From Pantoea sp. 1.19 (GTDB lineage: Bacteria; Pseudomonadota; Gammaproteobacteria; Enterobacterales; Enterobacteriaceae), in assembly GCF_001922585.1 (NCBI RefSeq), contig NZ_MRBS01000007.1, positions 175,118-239,117 on the forward strand: a stretch of DNA of 64,000 bases, written 5' to 3'. The position numbers and the translations under genes were made by a program. This document shows positions 10,426-22,914 of the stretch, piece by piece. The notes beneath the pieces were generated by a model that made no database searches, had not been told where the DNA came from, and was given only the letters and a program-made list of their open reading frames with translations. Numbering within the stretch: the first letter of the stretch is position 1; every line of letters starts with the position of its first letter.

Positions 10426-11061
10426 ATGTTTAAACGACTGATGATGATAGCGATGCTGGCCATCGCGCCGCTGGCGGCTTCAGCGGCCGACCAGACCAAT
10501 CCCTACAAGCTGATGAACGAAGCGGCGGAAAAAACCTTTACCCGACTGAAAAATGAGCAGCCGAAGATCAAGCAGGATCCCAACTACCTGCGGCAGATCG
10601 TGCGTGAAGAGCTGCTGCCCTACGTGCAGGTGAAGTACGCCGGCGCGCTGGTGCTGGGGCGCTATTACCGTGAAGCCACGCCGGCGCAGCGCGACGCCTA
10701 TTTTAAAGCGTTCTCGAATTACCTTGAGCAGGCTTACGGGCAGGCGCTGGCGCTGTATCATGGCCAGACCTACCAGATTGCACCGGAACAGCCGATCGGT
10801 GATAACAACATCATTGCGATTCGCGTGACTATTCTGGACCCCAACGGTCGTCCGCCGGTGCGTCTGGACTTCCAGTGGCGTAAGAACAGCCAGAATGGAC
10901 ACTGGCAGGCGTATGATATGATCGCTGAAGGCATCAGCATGATCACCACTAAACAGAACGAATGGGGTGATACGCTGCGCACCAAGGGCATCGACGGGCT
11001 GACCGCGCTGCTGGAAAAAGCGGCGAAGCAGCCGATTACGCTGGAACAGAAAAACGGATGA
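10426..11061 (+). CDS. mlaC: MlaC, periplasmic phospholipid shuttle
   Basis: 211 residues with a Sec signal peptide ([20 protein letters not shown], cut before ADQTNP) and a Tol-Tol-Ttg2/MlaC domain that carries a phospholipid between the MlaA-porin complex and MlaFEDB. The length equals that of E. coli. An AGAGGAA ribosome site precedes the ATG. It overlaps mlaB by 4 bases. Confidence 0.97.
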   Translation: MFKRLMMIAMLAIAPLAASAADQTNPYKLMNEAAEKTFTRLKNEQPKIKQDPNYLRQIVREELLPYVQVKYAGALVLGRYYREATPAQRDAYFKAFSNYLEQAYGQALALYHGQTYQIAPEQPIGDNNIIAIRVTILDPNGRPPVRLDFQWRKNSQNGHWQAYDMIAEGISMITTKQNEWGDTLRTKGIDGLTALLEKAAKQPITLEQKNG

Positions 11062-11366
11062 CCACGCGACTGACGTGGCGCCGCGACGGCGAGGAGCTGG
11101 TGCTCTCCGGCGAGCTGATGGCTGACACGCTGCAGCCGCTGTGGCAGGCGCGCGAGGCGCTGCTGCAGGGCTGCTGCCGCGTCGAGGTCTCCGGGCTGTC
11201 CCGGGTGGATACCGCCGGGCTGGCGCTGCTGGTCCACTTGCGCTATCCAGACGGTCATCCTACTGCGCAGGTGGCCCTCAGCGGCGTCACCGACGCGCTG
11301 GAGACGCTGATCACGCTGTATAATCTGACGTCGCTGATGCGCGGGCCTGCGGCGAGCGCGGCGTAA
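11058..11366 (+). CDS. mlaB: MlaB, STAS-domain subunit of the Mla transporter
   Basis: 102-residue cytoplasmic STAS-domain protein that binds and stabilises MlaF. The conserved [14 protein letters not shown] loop includes Thr52, the residue shown to matter in E. coli. It starts within the mlaC stop (ATGA overlap) and is followed 16 bases later by a strong terminator, closing the operon. Confidence 0.96.
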   Translation: MTTRLTWRRDGEELVLSGELMADTLQPLWQAREALLQGCCRVEVSGLSRVDTAGLALLVHLRYPDGHPTAQVALSGVTDALETLITLYNLTSLMRGPAASAA

Positions 11367-11382
11367 GTCATTGGTTTCATGA

Positions 11383-11416
11383 AGCCCCGCGGGCGATCTG
11401 CCCGCGGGGCTTTTTT
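11383..11416 (+). terminator. Rho-independent terminator of the mla operon
   Basis: Perfect 12-bp stem AGCCCCGCGGGC / GCCCGCGGGGCT with a 5-base loop, followed by a run of T. It separates mlaFEDCB from ibaG-murA. Confidence 0.92.
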
Positions 11417-11485
11417 GCATATTTAAGATAGTTGCGGATTCCACTAAGATATCCGCCTGATAACATTCACCAACGAAGAAATCTG

Positions 11486-11740
11486 ATGGAAAATCGTGAA
11501 ATTGAAGACGTGCTGAAGCACGCATTACCGCTGCAGGAAGTCCACGTCACCGGTGACGGTAGCCATTTTCAGGTGGTCGCGGTCGGCGAGATGTTTGCCA
11601 CGCTGAGCCGGGTGAAAAAGCAGCAGGTTATCTACGCGCCGCTGATGGACTATCTGGCCGATAACCGCATCCACGCGCTGTCGATCAAAACCTACACGCC
11701 GGAAGAGTGGGCGCGGGATCGTAAACTTAACGGATTCTAA
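11486..11740 (+). CDS. ibaG: IbaG, BolA-family acid-stress protein
   Basis: 84-residue BolA-like protein, same length as E. coli IbaG (YrbA). The family's class-II KH-like fold carries the [12 protein letters not shown] motif with the conserved histidine that coordinates an iron-sulfur cluster with monothiol glutaredoxin. The ATG at 11486 gives the family start; an 18-codon in-frame extension to 11432 has no support. It precedes murA by 59 bases, as in E. coli. Confidence 0.95.
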   Translation: MENREIEDVLKHALPLQEVHVTGDGSHFQVVAVGEMFATLSRVKKQQVIYAPLMDYLADNRIHALSIKTYTPEEWARDRKLNGF

Positions 11741-11781
11741 GCTGTGCGCCTGCGAGGCGGGCCGCAGCAGGGCATGACTGA

Positions 11782-13059
<1,278 letters not shown>

Positions 13060-13079
13060 CCTCCCCCGCGGATGATAAG

Positions 13080-13101
13080 GGCCGGGCAACCGGCCTTTTT
13101 T
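13080..13101 (+). terminator. Rho-independent terminator after murA
   Basis: GGCCGG, a 4-base GCAA loop, CCGGCC, then TTTTTT. Its T-tract touches the stop of the convergent sfsB gene. Confidence 0.85.
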
Positions 13102-13354
13102 ATTGCCGGATGAGCCGTTTGCGATCGATCAGCCGGCCGTACTTATCGAAGTAGCGACTGGGCCAAATCTCTTTAGGATGCAGCGACAGCGCTTCCGCCA
13201 CTATCCACTCGCCTTTCGGCCACGGGCGCGTGAGCACGTTAGACAGCGTGGATGAACTCAGGCCGGCGCTGCGCGACAGCGCGGCCATGCTGGTTCCCCG
13301 TTTTCGCAGCTCAGCAATAATATCCGCAGGATGCCAGTCTTCCATATTGCGCAT
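13100..13354 (-). CDS. sfsB: SfsB / Ner-like DNA-binding transcriptional regulator
   Basis: 84-residue small helix-turn-helix protein of the Ner family (phage Mu Ner; E. coli SfsB/Nlp has 92 residues). Conserved parts are DWHPADIIAELRKRGTS, the helix-turn-helix GLSSSTLSNVL and RPWPKGEWIVAEAL. The ATG at 13354 has an excellent AAGGAGGG site. The neighbourhood, convergent with murA and beside ispB, is as in E. coli. The regulon is poorly known; E. coli sfsB was linked to maltose gene expression. Confidence 0.9.
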   Translation of the reverse strand: MRNMEDWHPADIIAELRKRGTSMAALSRSAGLSSSTLSNVLTRPWPKGEWIVAEALSLHPKEIWPSRYFDKYGRLIDRKRLIRQ

Positions 13355-13578
13355 TGTTTCCCTCCTTGTGATAAACAGCGAGTCGTCAGTCCCTGCCGAC
13401 GCTGCCGGCGAGGCGAACGGTCACGTAGCTGGACGTTCACCAGAATCAGGCGTTTTATAGAACAATGTTACCAGTAATTTCCAGTAAATTTTTTATCAGG
13501 CGCTGATTTTGCGGCGAAGTGCGCAAACCTGGCCGGGAGAAGGGGGGAAGAATACGCAGGGGTCAGCGACCCCTGGAA

Positions 13579-14550
13579 TTAGAATTCGCGCTGCACTGAC
13601 ATGTGCGCCAGCGCTTCGAGGGCGCTGCGCCACGGGGATTCCGGCAGCGCTCGCAGGGACGCAATCGCTTTGTCTGCTTCCTGCTCGGCGCGCTGGCGCG
13701 TCCATTCGAGCGATCCGCACTGCGCCATGGTTTCCAAAACCTTTTCCAGTAAGTGGCGGCCATTACCCTGTTCGATCGCGCGGCGAATCATCGCCGACTG
13801 TTCAGCGCTGCCGTGCTGCATGGCGTGCAGCAGCGGGAGCGTGGGCTTGCCTTCGCTGAGATCGTCGCCCACGTTCTTGCCGAGGGTGCTGCCGTCAGCG
13901 CTGTAGTCGAGTAAGTCATCGATCAGCTGAAAAGCGGTACCGAGATAGCGTCCGTAATCCTGCAGCGCCGTCTCTTCCGCCGGCGTCGCGCCGGCCAGGA
14001 TGGCCGAGGACTGTGCGGCGGCTTCAAACAGACGCGCAGTTTTACTGTAAATAACCCGCATGTAGCTCTCTTCACTGATGTCCGGATCGTTGACGTTCAT
14101 CAGCTGCAGCACTTCGCCTTCGGCAATCACGTTAACCGCGTCAGACATCAGTCCCAGCACGCGCAGCGAGCCCAGGCTGGTCATCATCTGAAACGCGCGG
14201 GTGTAGATGAAATCGCCCACCAGCACGCTGGCAGCATTGCCAAAGGCGGCGTTGGCCGTCGCCTTGCCGCGGCGCATATCGGATTCATCGACCACGTCAT
14301 CATGCAGCAGCGTGGCGGTGTGAATAAATTCAATCAGTGCCGCCACGGTGACGTGCTGGCTGCCGCGATAGTGCAGCGCCCGTGCGGCAAGCACGGCGAT
14401 CATTGGACGGATACGCTTACCGCCGCCGCTGATGATGTAGTAACCCAACTGGTTTATCAGGGAGACGTCGGAATTGAGCTGCTCAAGGATGACGGCGTTG
14501 ACGTCAGCCATATCCTGGGCAGTGAGTTCATTAATCTGTTCTAAGTTCAT
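13579..14550 (-). CDS. ispB: IspB, octaprenyl diphosphate synthase
   Basis: 323 residues, the E. coli length. It makes the C40 side chain of ubiquinone and menaquinone. Both aspartate-rich motifs are intact: LLHDDVVDESD (first) and QLIDDLLDY (second). I chose the ATG at 14550 (MNLEQINE); a TTG 12 bases upstream is in frame but not needed. It diverges from rplU. Confidence 0.97.
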   Translation of the reverse strand: MNLEQINELTAQDMADVNAVILEQLNSDVSLINQLGYYIISGGGKRIRPMIAVLAARALHYRGSQHVTVAALIEFIHTATLLHDDVVDESDMRRGKATANAAFGNAASVLVGDFIYTRAFQMMTSLGSLRVLGLMSDAVNVIAEGEVLQLMNVNDPDISEESYMRVIYSKTARLFEAAAQSSAILAGATPAEETALQDYGRYLGTAFQLIDDLLDYSADGSTLGKNVGDDLSEGKPTLPLLHAMQHGSAEQSAMIRRAIEQGNGRHLLEKVLETMAQCGSLEWTRQRAEQEADKAIASLRALPESPWRSALEALAHMSVQREF

Positions 14551-14706
14551 TGGCGTATTCAACTGTCGCTCTGTTTACTGCCGGCCAGGTTAGCCGTGTC
14601 CCGTCATGGTCATCGTCTTAGGAGACCGATTGTACTTGAAAAACGGCTCAGGGAAACGTCGACAATGGCGCTGCGTTTTTTTTCTGCAATCCTCTGTAAT
14701 GTGCTC

Positions 14707-15119
<413 letters not shown>

Positions 15120-15131
15120 GAGGAGATCTGA

Positions 15132-15392
<261 letters not shown>

Positions 15393-15448
15393 TTTCCGGT
15401 TCGCGCCGTGAAGCCGGTCAGGTTGCTGGCTTCCGACTGACGGATTGA

Positions 15449-15475
15449 AGCCCCGCATACAGTGCGGGGCTTTTT
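15449..15475 (+). terminator. Rho-independent terminator after rpmA
   Basis: Stem AGCCCCGCA / TGCGGGGCT with a 5-base loop, followed by TTTTT. It lies just before the yhbE ribosome site, so yhbE and obgE need read-through or their own promoter. Confidence 0.85.
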
Positions 15476-15518
15476 ACATTCTGCAGTACGCGCACCGGCG
15501 CAGAGACAAGGACAGGCC

Positions 15519-17676
<2,158 letters not shown>

Positions 17677-17685
17677 CCGAGGCAG

Positions 17686-17710
17686 GGCCGGTCAATGACC
17701 GGCCTTTTTT
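17686..17710 (+). terminator. Rho-independent terminator after obgE
   Basis: GGCCGGT, 5-base loop, ACCGGCC, then TTTTTT. It separates obgE from the convergent basS. Confidence 0.88.
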
Positions 17711-17716
17711 ACGGCC

Positions 17717-18775
17717 TTAATCCAGCGTGGCGGGCAGCCAGCAGCGGGCGCACAGGCCGTTGCCGTCGCGGCGGTTTTTCAGCGTCAGCGTACCGCGATG
17801 CAGCTGAATGATGCGCTGCACAATGTTCAAACCCAGGCCACTGCCGCCGTAGCGCTGATCCATGCGGCGGAAGGCCTGGGTCAAATCGCTGGCCATGCTC
17901 TCATCAATCCCCGGCCCCTCATCCAGCACGCTGACTTCACAGCCGCCGTCGACCGGCCGGAGGGTGAGCCGAATCTGGCTGGAGGGCGGCGCATAGCGCG
18001 AAGCGTTCTCCAGCAGGTTGCGCAGCATCAGGCGTAGCAGGGTCGCATCACCCTGTACCAGGAGCGCGCCGTCGCCTTCACACCGCAGCGGCTGATGGCG
18101 CTGCGCGAGCAGCTCTTCCATTTCCGGCAGCAGCGGGGCAAGAATATCCCGCTGCCAGTCGTGAGTGCGATACTGGCCGCTGGCCAGCGCCTGGCCCGCC
18201 CGCGACAGCATCAGCAGCTGTTCTACCACGTGCATCAGCTGATCCAGGCGCGCAATCAGCGCGCTGCTCTCGCTGACGCCGCGCTGCTGCAGCAGCTCAA
18301 GGTGCAGCCGCAGGCCCGCCAGCGGCGTGCGCAGCTCGTGTGCGGCATCAGCGGTAAACAGGCGCTCCTGCTGCAGGTTACGATCCAGCCTTCCCAGCAG
18401 CTGATTCAGCGCGGTGGTGACGGAGACCACCTCGTCCATGTCGGAGGTGAGCTGCAGCGGCGAGAGGTTATCGGCGGCGCGCAGGCTGAGGTTGCGCTGC
18501 AGGTCACGCAGCGGTCGGATAATCCAGCTGATGGCCCAGAAGGAGAGCAGCAGGGTAAAACCCAGCATCACTACCGAAGGGAGCAGCAGGGCGGCTACCG
18601 CTTCGCGAATTTCGCCCTCGACGCGGTCGTTGCGCGCCTGCGCGCTGAGGGTCTCATTTACCAGATAGCCAATCTGCTCGCGGCTCTCATGCCACAGCCA
18701 GAAGACGCTCATCAGCTGGCAGGTCAGCAAGATCAGCGCCAGCATCAGCATCAGGCGGCGGCGCATGCTGTTCAC
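17717..18775 (-). CDS. basS: BasS/PmrB-like sensor histidine kinase
   Basis: 352 residues: transmembrane helix 1 (about 9-27), a short periplasmic segment (about 28-60), transmembrane helix 2 (about 61-83), HAMP, dimerisation domain with phospho-His146 (AADAAHELRTPLAGL) and a HATPase domain (DEGPGIDE; GGSGLGLNIV). The periplasmic loop holds two ExxE motifs, residues 30-33 (ESRE) and 55-58 (EIRE), the kind used by Salmonella PmrB to sense ferric iron. It overlaps basR by 4 bases. The PmrAB assignment also fits its place between obgE and dacB, as in Yersinia. A QseC-like kinase is the main alternative. Confidence 0.85.
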   Translation of the reverse strand: MNSMRRRLMLMLALILLTCQLMSVFWLWHESREQIGYLVNETLSAQARNDRVEGEIREAVAALLLPSVVMLGFTLLLSFWAISWIIRPLRDLQRNLSLRAADNLSPLQLTSDMDEVVSVTTALNQLLGRLDRNLQQERLFTADAAHELRTPLAGLRLHLELLQQRGVSESSALIARLDQLMHVVEQLLMLSRAGQALASGQYRTHDWQRDILAPLLPEMEELLAQRHQPLRCEGDGALLVQGDATLLRLMLRNLLENASRYAPPSSQIRLTLRPVDGGCEVSVLDEGPGIDESMASDLTQAFRRMDQRYGGSGLGLNIVQRIIQLHRGTLTLKNRRDGNGLCARCWLPATLD

Positions 18776-19434
18776 GGCTGATTGTCCAGCCGGTAGCCGA
18801 TACCGCGCACGGTGCGAATGCGCTCGCGCCCCAGCTTGCGGCGCAGATTGTGAATATGGACCTCCAGCGTGTTAGAGGCGTTATCATCCTGCCAGCTGTA
18901 CAGGTCCTGCAGCAGCGTCTCGCGGTGGACCGTCTGACCGACCCGCATAAGCAGGCGGCTGAGCAGGGCAAACTCCTTCGGCGTCACGTCAACCGGTCGG
19001 GAAGCCAGCCATACCTGCTGCGACGAGAGATCGAGGGAGATATCGCCCTGCACCAGCACATTATCGCTTTTTCCCTGATAGCGGCGAATCAGGGCCCGGC
19101 TGCGTGCCTTCAGTTCGGCCAGCGCAAACGGCTTAATCAGGTAGTCGTCAGCGCCGGCATCCAGTCCGCGAACCCGATCGTCCAGCGCGTCCCGGGCGGT
19201 CAGGATCAGCACCGGCACGTCCATTCCCGCTTTACGCCACTGGCGCAGCAGCTCGCCGCCGTCGCGGTCGGGCAGGCCGAGGTCGAGAACAATCAGACTG
19301 TACTGCGCACTGTGCTGCAGCGCCATCGCCTCGCGGGCGCTGGCGGCGCAGTCAACGGCGTAGCCCTCGCCGCTCAGGGCGGTGGCCAGCCCCTCTTGTA
19401 ACAGCCTGTCATCTTCTACGATCAGCAGTTTCAT
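18772..19434 (-). CDS. basR: BasR/PmrA-like response regulator
   Basis: 220-residue OmpR-family regulator. The receiver domain has phospho-acceptor Asp51 (LDLGLPD), the acidic pocket (VEDD) and Lys in LIKPF; the C-terminal winged helix includes SNTLEVHIHNLRRKLG. In Salmonella and E. coli the homologue drives LPS lipid A modification genes that lower cationic peptide binding. It starts 6 bases after the dacB stop and overlaps basS by 4, so dacB-basR-basS looks like one operon. The target regulon cannot be read from this window. Confidence 0.87.
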   Translation of the reverse strand: MKLLIVEDDRLLQEGLATALSGEGYAVDCAASAREAMALQHSAQYSLIVLDLGLPDRDGGELLRQWRKAGMDVPVLILTARDALDDRVRGLDAGADDYLIKPFALAELKARSRALIRRYQGKSDNVLVQGDISLDLSSQQVWLASRPVDVTPKEFALLSRLLMRVGQTVHRETLLQDLYSWQDDNASNTLEVHIHNLRRKLGRERIRTVRGIGYRLDNQP

Positions 19435-19440
19435 TGGCGT

Positions 19441-20880
19441 TTAATTATTCTGGTAAATGTCTTTGTAGAGACGGCTCTCAAAACGCACCAGCGGAATGCG
19501 ACGCTGGCGCTGATCCTCTGGCGGGACGGCGTAGCCAGACAGGAACTGCACAAACGCCACGCGCTGACCGCTGGCGGTGGTCATGAATCCTGCCAAATTA
19601 TAGACGCCCTGCAGCGATCCGGTTTTGGCCGAGACTTTGCCATCCACGCCGGCCTCATGCAGACCGCCGCGGTAGCGTAGCGTACCGTCATAGCCCGCCA
19701 GCGGCAGCATGGCGATAATATTCAGCCGATCGTCGTGCTGGGCGATGTACTGCAGTACCTGCATCATCGTCTCTGGCGAAATCAGGTCATGACGCGACAG
19801 GCCGGAGCCGTCAACCACGATGCTGTTGCCCAAATCGACGCCGGCTTTCTGCTTCAGGATGCGGCGCACTGCGTCCGAGCCGGCCCGCCAGGTGCCCGGT
19901 ACGCCGAAATAGTTGGCGCCGATGGTGCGAAACACGGTATCGGCTATCATGTTGTCAGATTTTTTCAGCATCTGCTTGAGCAGCACGCTGAGCGGGGCGG
20001 AATCGGTCTCGGCCAGTACCGTACCGGCCGGGGTGCGCTGACTCTGGCGCACCAGATGGCCGGTATAGTCGATACCCGCCGTCGCCAGCTCTGCCTTCAC
20101 GATGGCCCCGGCGTAGCTGGCGCCGTTCTGCACGGCAAAGGCCAGCGGCAGCGGATCGGTGCGCTGGATCATGCAGCCGGTCAGGGTATAGCGATTCAGC
20201 TCACCCGGCACCACGTCAAGTTCGCAATACTGTCCTTCGGCATCGCCGCGTGCGAGGGTTTTCACCTCGCTAAACATATTGACTGGATAAAATGAGGCCA
20301 CGCGGATAAACGCTTTCTCGCCCGGGGTTTGTGCGCTGTAAAGGGAAACGGAGAAGCAGTTGCGATCGACGATTGCGGCGCCCGGCGGTGTACTGAAGCA
20401 CTGGGTCATATCATTCCACGGCCAGCCGGGAGCTTTATCATGGCTGGCAAACACCGAGGTATCGATAACCAGATTACCGTCGACGTGCTGAATGCCGCGC
20501 TGTTTCAGCGTGGCTATCATGTTGCGAATGGCCTGGCGGGTCAGCGTCGGATCGCCGTTAAAGCGCACCACCAGATCGCCAGACAGGGTGCCATCACGCA
20601 GGCCACCGCGACTCTCAATGGTGGTTTTAAAGCGGTAATCCGGGCCCAGCTGCAGCATGGCGGCGAGGGCGGTCAGCACCTTCATGGTGCTGGCGGGCAG
20701 CGCCATCTGTTTGGCGTGATAGTCGATGACCGGCGCGGGGGCACCAATTTTCTGCACCATCAGCGCCAGGTTCGCGCCGTCAGGGAGATATTGAGTATAG
20801 GCTTCGACAGGGGCGGCGTTGAGACTGCCATTCAGCATGAGTGCGCAGGTTAATCCGGTAACGACTGATGAAAAACGCAT
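19441..20880 (-). CDS. dacB: DacB, D-alanyl-D-alanine carboxypeptidase/endopeptidase (PBP4)
   Basis: 479 residues with a signal peptide (about 1-22, ending NAA). It is a class C penicillin-binding protein that trims and cleaves peptidoglycan cross-links in the periplasm. The active-site motifs are STMK (Ser64, Lys67), SDN in LLKQMLKKSDN, and KTG in SAKTGSL. Length is close to E. coli (477). It diverges from greA and leads the basRS genes, unlike E. coli where basRS lie elsewhere. Confidence 0.97.
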   Translation of the reverse strand: MRFSSVVTGLTCALMLNGSLNAAPVEAYTQYLPDGANLALMVQKIGAPAPVIDYHAKQMALPASTMKVLTALAAMLQLGPDYRFKTTIESRGGLRDGTLSGDLVVRFNGDPTLTRQAIRNMIATLKQRGIQHVDGNLVIDTSVFASHDKAPGWPWNDMTQCFSTPPGAAIVDRNCFSVSLYSAQTPGEKAFIRVASFYPVNMFSEVKTLARGDAEGQYCELDVVPGELNRYTLTGCMIQRTDPLPLAFAVQNGASYAGAIVKAELATAGIDYTGHLVRQSQRTPAGTVLAETDSAPLSVLLKQMLKKSDNMIADTVFRTIGANYFGVPGTWRAGSDAVRRILKQKAGVDLGNSIVVDGSGLSRHDLISPETMMQVLQYIAQHDDRLNIIAMLPLAGYDGTLRYRGGLHEAGVDGKVSAKTGSLQGVYNLAGFMTTASGQRVAFVQFLSGYAVPPEDQRQRRIPLVRFESRLYKDIYQNN

Positions 20881-21144
20881 GATTTCGCGATAACTCCCTA
20901 AAAACGTGCCGTCATACTACGGCGCAAGGCGGGGTAAAGTAAACGATGACCCATAAGGAACTCTGGGTTAAAATACGTATCAAATTGCAAAACGATCCTG
21001 ACCCGGCCCAGCCGTCGGGGCAGGATTCTTTTGTTTTACGTACCGACAAACAGGCAGGGTGTTACGCCTGTGTAATTAAGGACCCGCATCACGCTCCGGC
21101 TGGCCGGCGCGTGGCGACAACAGGAAAGATTGACGAGGTATTTC

Positions 21145-21621
21145 ATGAATCAGATTCCGATGACGATACGCGGCGCAGAAAAACTGCGCGAAGAGCTCGA
21201 AGAACTGAAAAACGTTAAGCGTCCTCGCATCATTGCCTCGATTGCTGAAGCGCGTGAGCACGGCGACTTGAAAGAGAACGCTGAATACCATGCGGCGCGC
21301 GAAGAGCAGGGGTTCTGTGAGGGCCGGATTCAGGAAATTGAGGCTAAGTTGTCTAATGCTCAGGTCATTGACGTGACCAAACTGCCGAACACTGGCCGGG
21401 TGATTTTTGGTGCGACGGTCAAGATCCTGAATCTGGATAACGATGAAACGTCCACCTGGCGTATCGTTGGCGATGATGAAGCCGACTTTAAGCAAAATCT
21501 GATTTCGGTAAACTCGCCGATTGCCCGCGGCCTGATCGGTAAAGAGCAGGATGACGTGGTGGTGATCAAGACCCCCGGTGGCGACGTCGAGTACGAAATC
21601 CTGGCGGTTGAGTACCTGTAA
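21145..21621 (+). CDS. greA: GreA, transcript cleavage factor
   Basis: 158 residues, the E. coli length: an N-terminal coiled coil with the catalytic acidic tip ([11 protein letters not shown]) and a C-terminal FKBP-like domain. It rescues backtracked RNA polymerase. The ATG at 21145 follows GAGG; a TTG at 21130 is in frame but extends past the ribosome site. The 260-base region before it, shared with dacB, holds the leader that in E. coli yields the GraL RNA; I cannot delimit that RNA here. Confidence 0.97.
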   Translation: MNQIPMTIRGAEKLREELEELKNVKRPRIIASIAEAREHGDLKENAEYHAAREEQGFCEGRIQEIEAKLSNAQVIDVTKLPNTGRVIFGATVKILNLDNDETSTWRIVGDDEADFKQNLISVNSPIARGLIGKEQDDVVVIKTPGGDVEYEILAVEYL

Positions 21622-21665
21622 CCGCTGCGCTGAGCGAAAAGTCAGCAACTTGTGTAAAGATAGGA

Positions 21666-21688
21666 AAAAGGCCGCTATGCGGCCTTTT
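21666..21688. terminator. Bidirectional terminator between greA and yhbY
   Basis: AAAAGGCCGC, loop TAT, GCGGCCTTTT. The symmetrical A and T flanks allow termination from greA (plus) and yhbY (minus). Confidence 0.85.
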
Positions 21689-21758
21689 ATCACGCGGGAG
21701 AGCGTGGCACTTTTCAGCCAGTCGCTGAAAAGAGGGGAAGATATGCTTCCCCGCGACC

Positions 21759-22052
21759 TTAGCGCGGCAGAGTGATTTTACGGTCTTCGCCCGGGCGGTA
21801 CAGCACCAGCGTTTTACCAATCACCTGCACGTTGGACGCGCCGGTTTCACGGACAATCGCTTCAACAATCAGCGTTTTTGTCTCACGATCTTCCGCCGCA
21901 ATCTTTACTTTAATCAGTTCATGGTGCGCCAACGCCTGCTCGATCTCGGCCAGCACGCCTTCGGTTAACCCATTGTTGCCGATCATCACGACGGGTTTAA
22001 GAGGATGGGCCAGCCCTTTCAGGTGCTGTTTTTGTTTGGTGCTCAGATTCAT
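21759..22052 (-). CDS. yhbY: YhbY, CRM-domain ribosome-assembly RNA-binding protein
   Basis: 97 residues forming a single CRM (chloroplast RNA splicing and ribosome maturation) domain. The GxxG RNA-binding loop appears in IGNNGLTEGV. E. coli YhbY associates with pre-50S particles. It diverges from rlmE, the conserved arrangement. Confidence 0.95.
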   Translation of the reverse strand: MNLSTKQKQHLKGLAHPLKPVVMIGNNGLTEGVLAEIEQALAHHELIKVKIAAEDRETKTLIVEAIVRETGASNVQVIGKTLVLYRPGEDRKITLPR

Positions 22053-22075
22053 CGTATTTTTTACTTACATTGGGA

Positions 22076-22103
22076 TTGAAAACGGGTCATTCTACCGCCA
22101 TCT
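22076..22103 (+). promoter_or_regulatory. Sigma-32 (heat-shock) promoter-like site of rlmE-ftsH
   Basis: TTGAAA (22076-22081), 14-base spacer, CGCCATCT (22096-22103), against the sigma-32 consensus CTTGAAA-N13-15-CCCCATnT. In E. coli rlmE (rrmJ) and ftsH are a sigma-32 heat-shock operon. The site lies about 75 bases before the rlmE start. Confidence 0.7.
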
Positions 22104-22177
22104 GTGGGTGATACCCAAGCGCTCTCTCCAGGAATCCCTGTATTTATCGCTTACGATGAACAATAGTTGGAAAATGT

Positions 22178-22810
22178 ATGACCGGTAAGAAGCGTTCGGC
22201 CAGTTCCAGCCGCTGGCTGCAGGAACACTTTAGCGATAAATATGTGCTCCAGGCGCAGAAAAAGGGGCTGCGCTCCCGTGCCTGGTTTAAACTTGACGAA
22301 ATACAGCAGAGTGACAAGCTGTTTAAACCCGGGATGACCGTGGTGGATCTCGGCGCCGCGCCGGGCGGCTGGTCGCAATATGCCGTGACGCAAATCGGCG
22401 GTAAAGGGCGGATCATCGCCTGCGATTTGCTGCCGATGGATCCGATCGTTGGCGTCGATTTTCTGCAGGGGGACTTCCGCGATGAGGCGGTACTGGCCGC
22501 CCTGCTGGAGCGGGTTGGCGAAGAGAAAGTGCAGGTGGTCATGTCCGACATGGCACCGAACATGAGCGGCACGCCAGAAGTGGATATTCCACGCTCCATG
22601 TACCTGGTTGAACTGGCGCTGGAGATGTGCCGGGATGTCCTGGCACCGGGTGGAAATTTTGTAGTGAAAGTGTTTCAGGGAGAAGGCTTTGACGAATACC
22701 TGCGGGAAATTCGCTCCCTGTTTACCAAAGTGAAAGTGCGAAAGCCAGACTCCTCGCGTGCGCGTTCTCGTGAGGTGTATATTGTAGCGACGGGGCGCAA
22801 AGCAACCTAA
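22178..22810 (+). CDS. rlmE: RlmE/RrmJ, 23S rRNA 2'-O-ribose methyltransferase (U2552)
   Basis: 210 residues (209 in E. coli). SAM-binding motif [14 protein letters not shown] and the SDMAPNMSG segment are intact, and the Lys-Asp-Lys-Glu catalytic set is embedded in conserved blocks. It methylates U2552 in the A loop of the 50S subunit. It sits 104 bases before ftsH, downstream of the heat-shock promoter. Confidence 0.97.
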   Translation: MTGKKRSASSSRWLQEHFSDKYVLQAQKKGLRSRAWFKLDEIQQSDKLFKPGMTVVDLGAAPGGWSQYAVTQIGGKGRIIACDLLPMDPIVGVDFLQGDFRDEAVLAALLERVGEEKVQVVMSDMAPNMSGTPEVDIPRSMYLVELALEMCRDVLAPGGNFVVKVFQGEGFDEYLREIRSLFTKVKVRKPDSSRARSREVYIVATGRKAT

Positions 22811-22914
22811 TAGCTTTACTACTGTGGCACCGCCGCAGTGTTAAAAATTGCGGGTCTGTAGTACCCTACGCTGTCTGTTAACAGTTGTAAAAAGAGGTTA
22901 ATCCCTTGAGTGAC

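Noticed and set aside
20946..21218. 90-codon ORF upstream of and overlapping greA
   Set aside because: It overlaps the greA start in another frame, has no family resemblance I recognise, and covers the greA leader.
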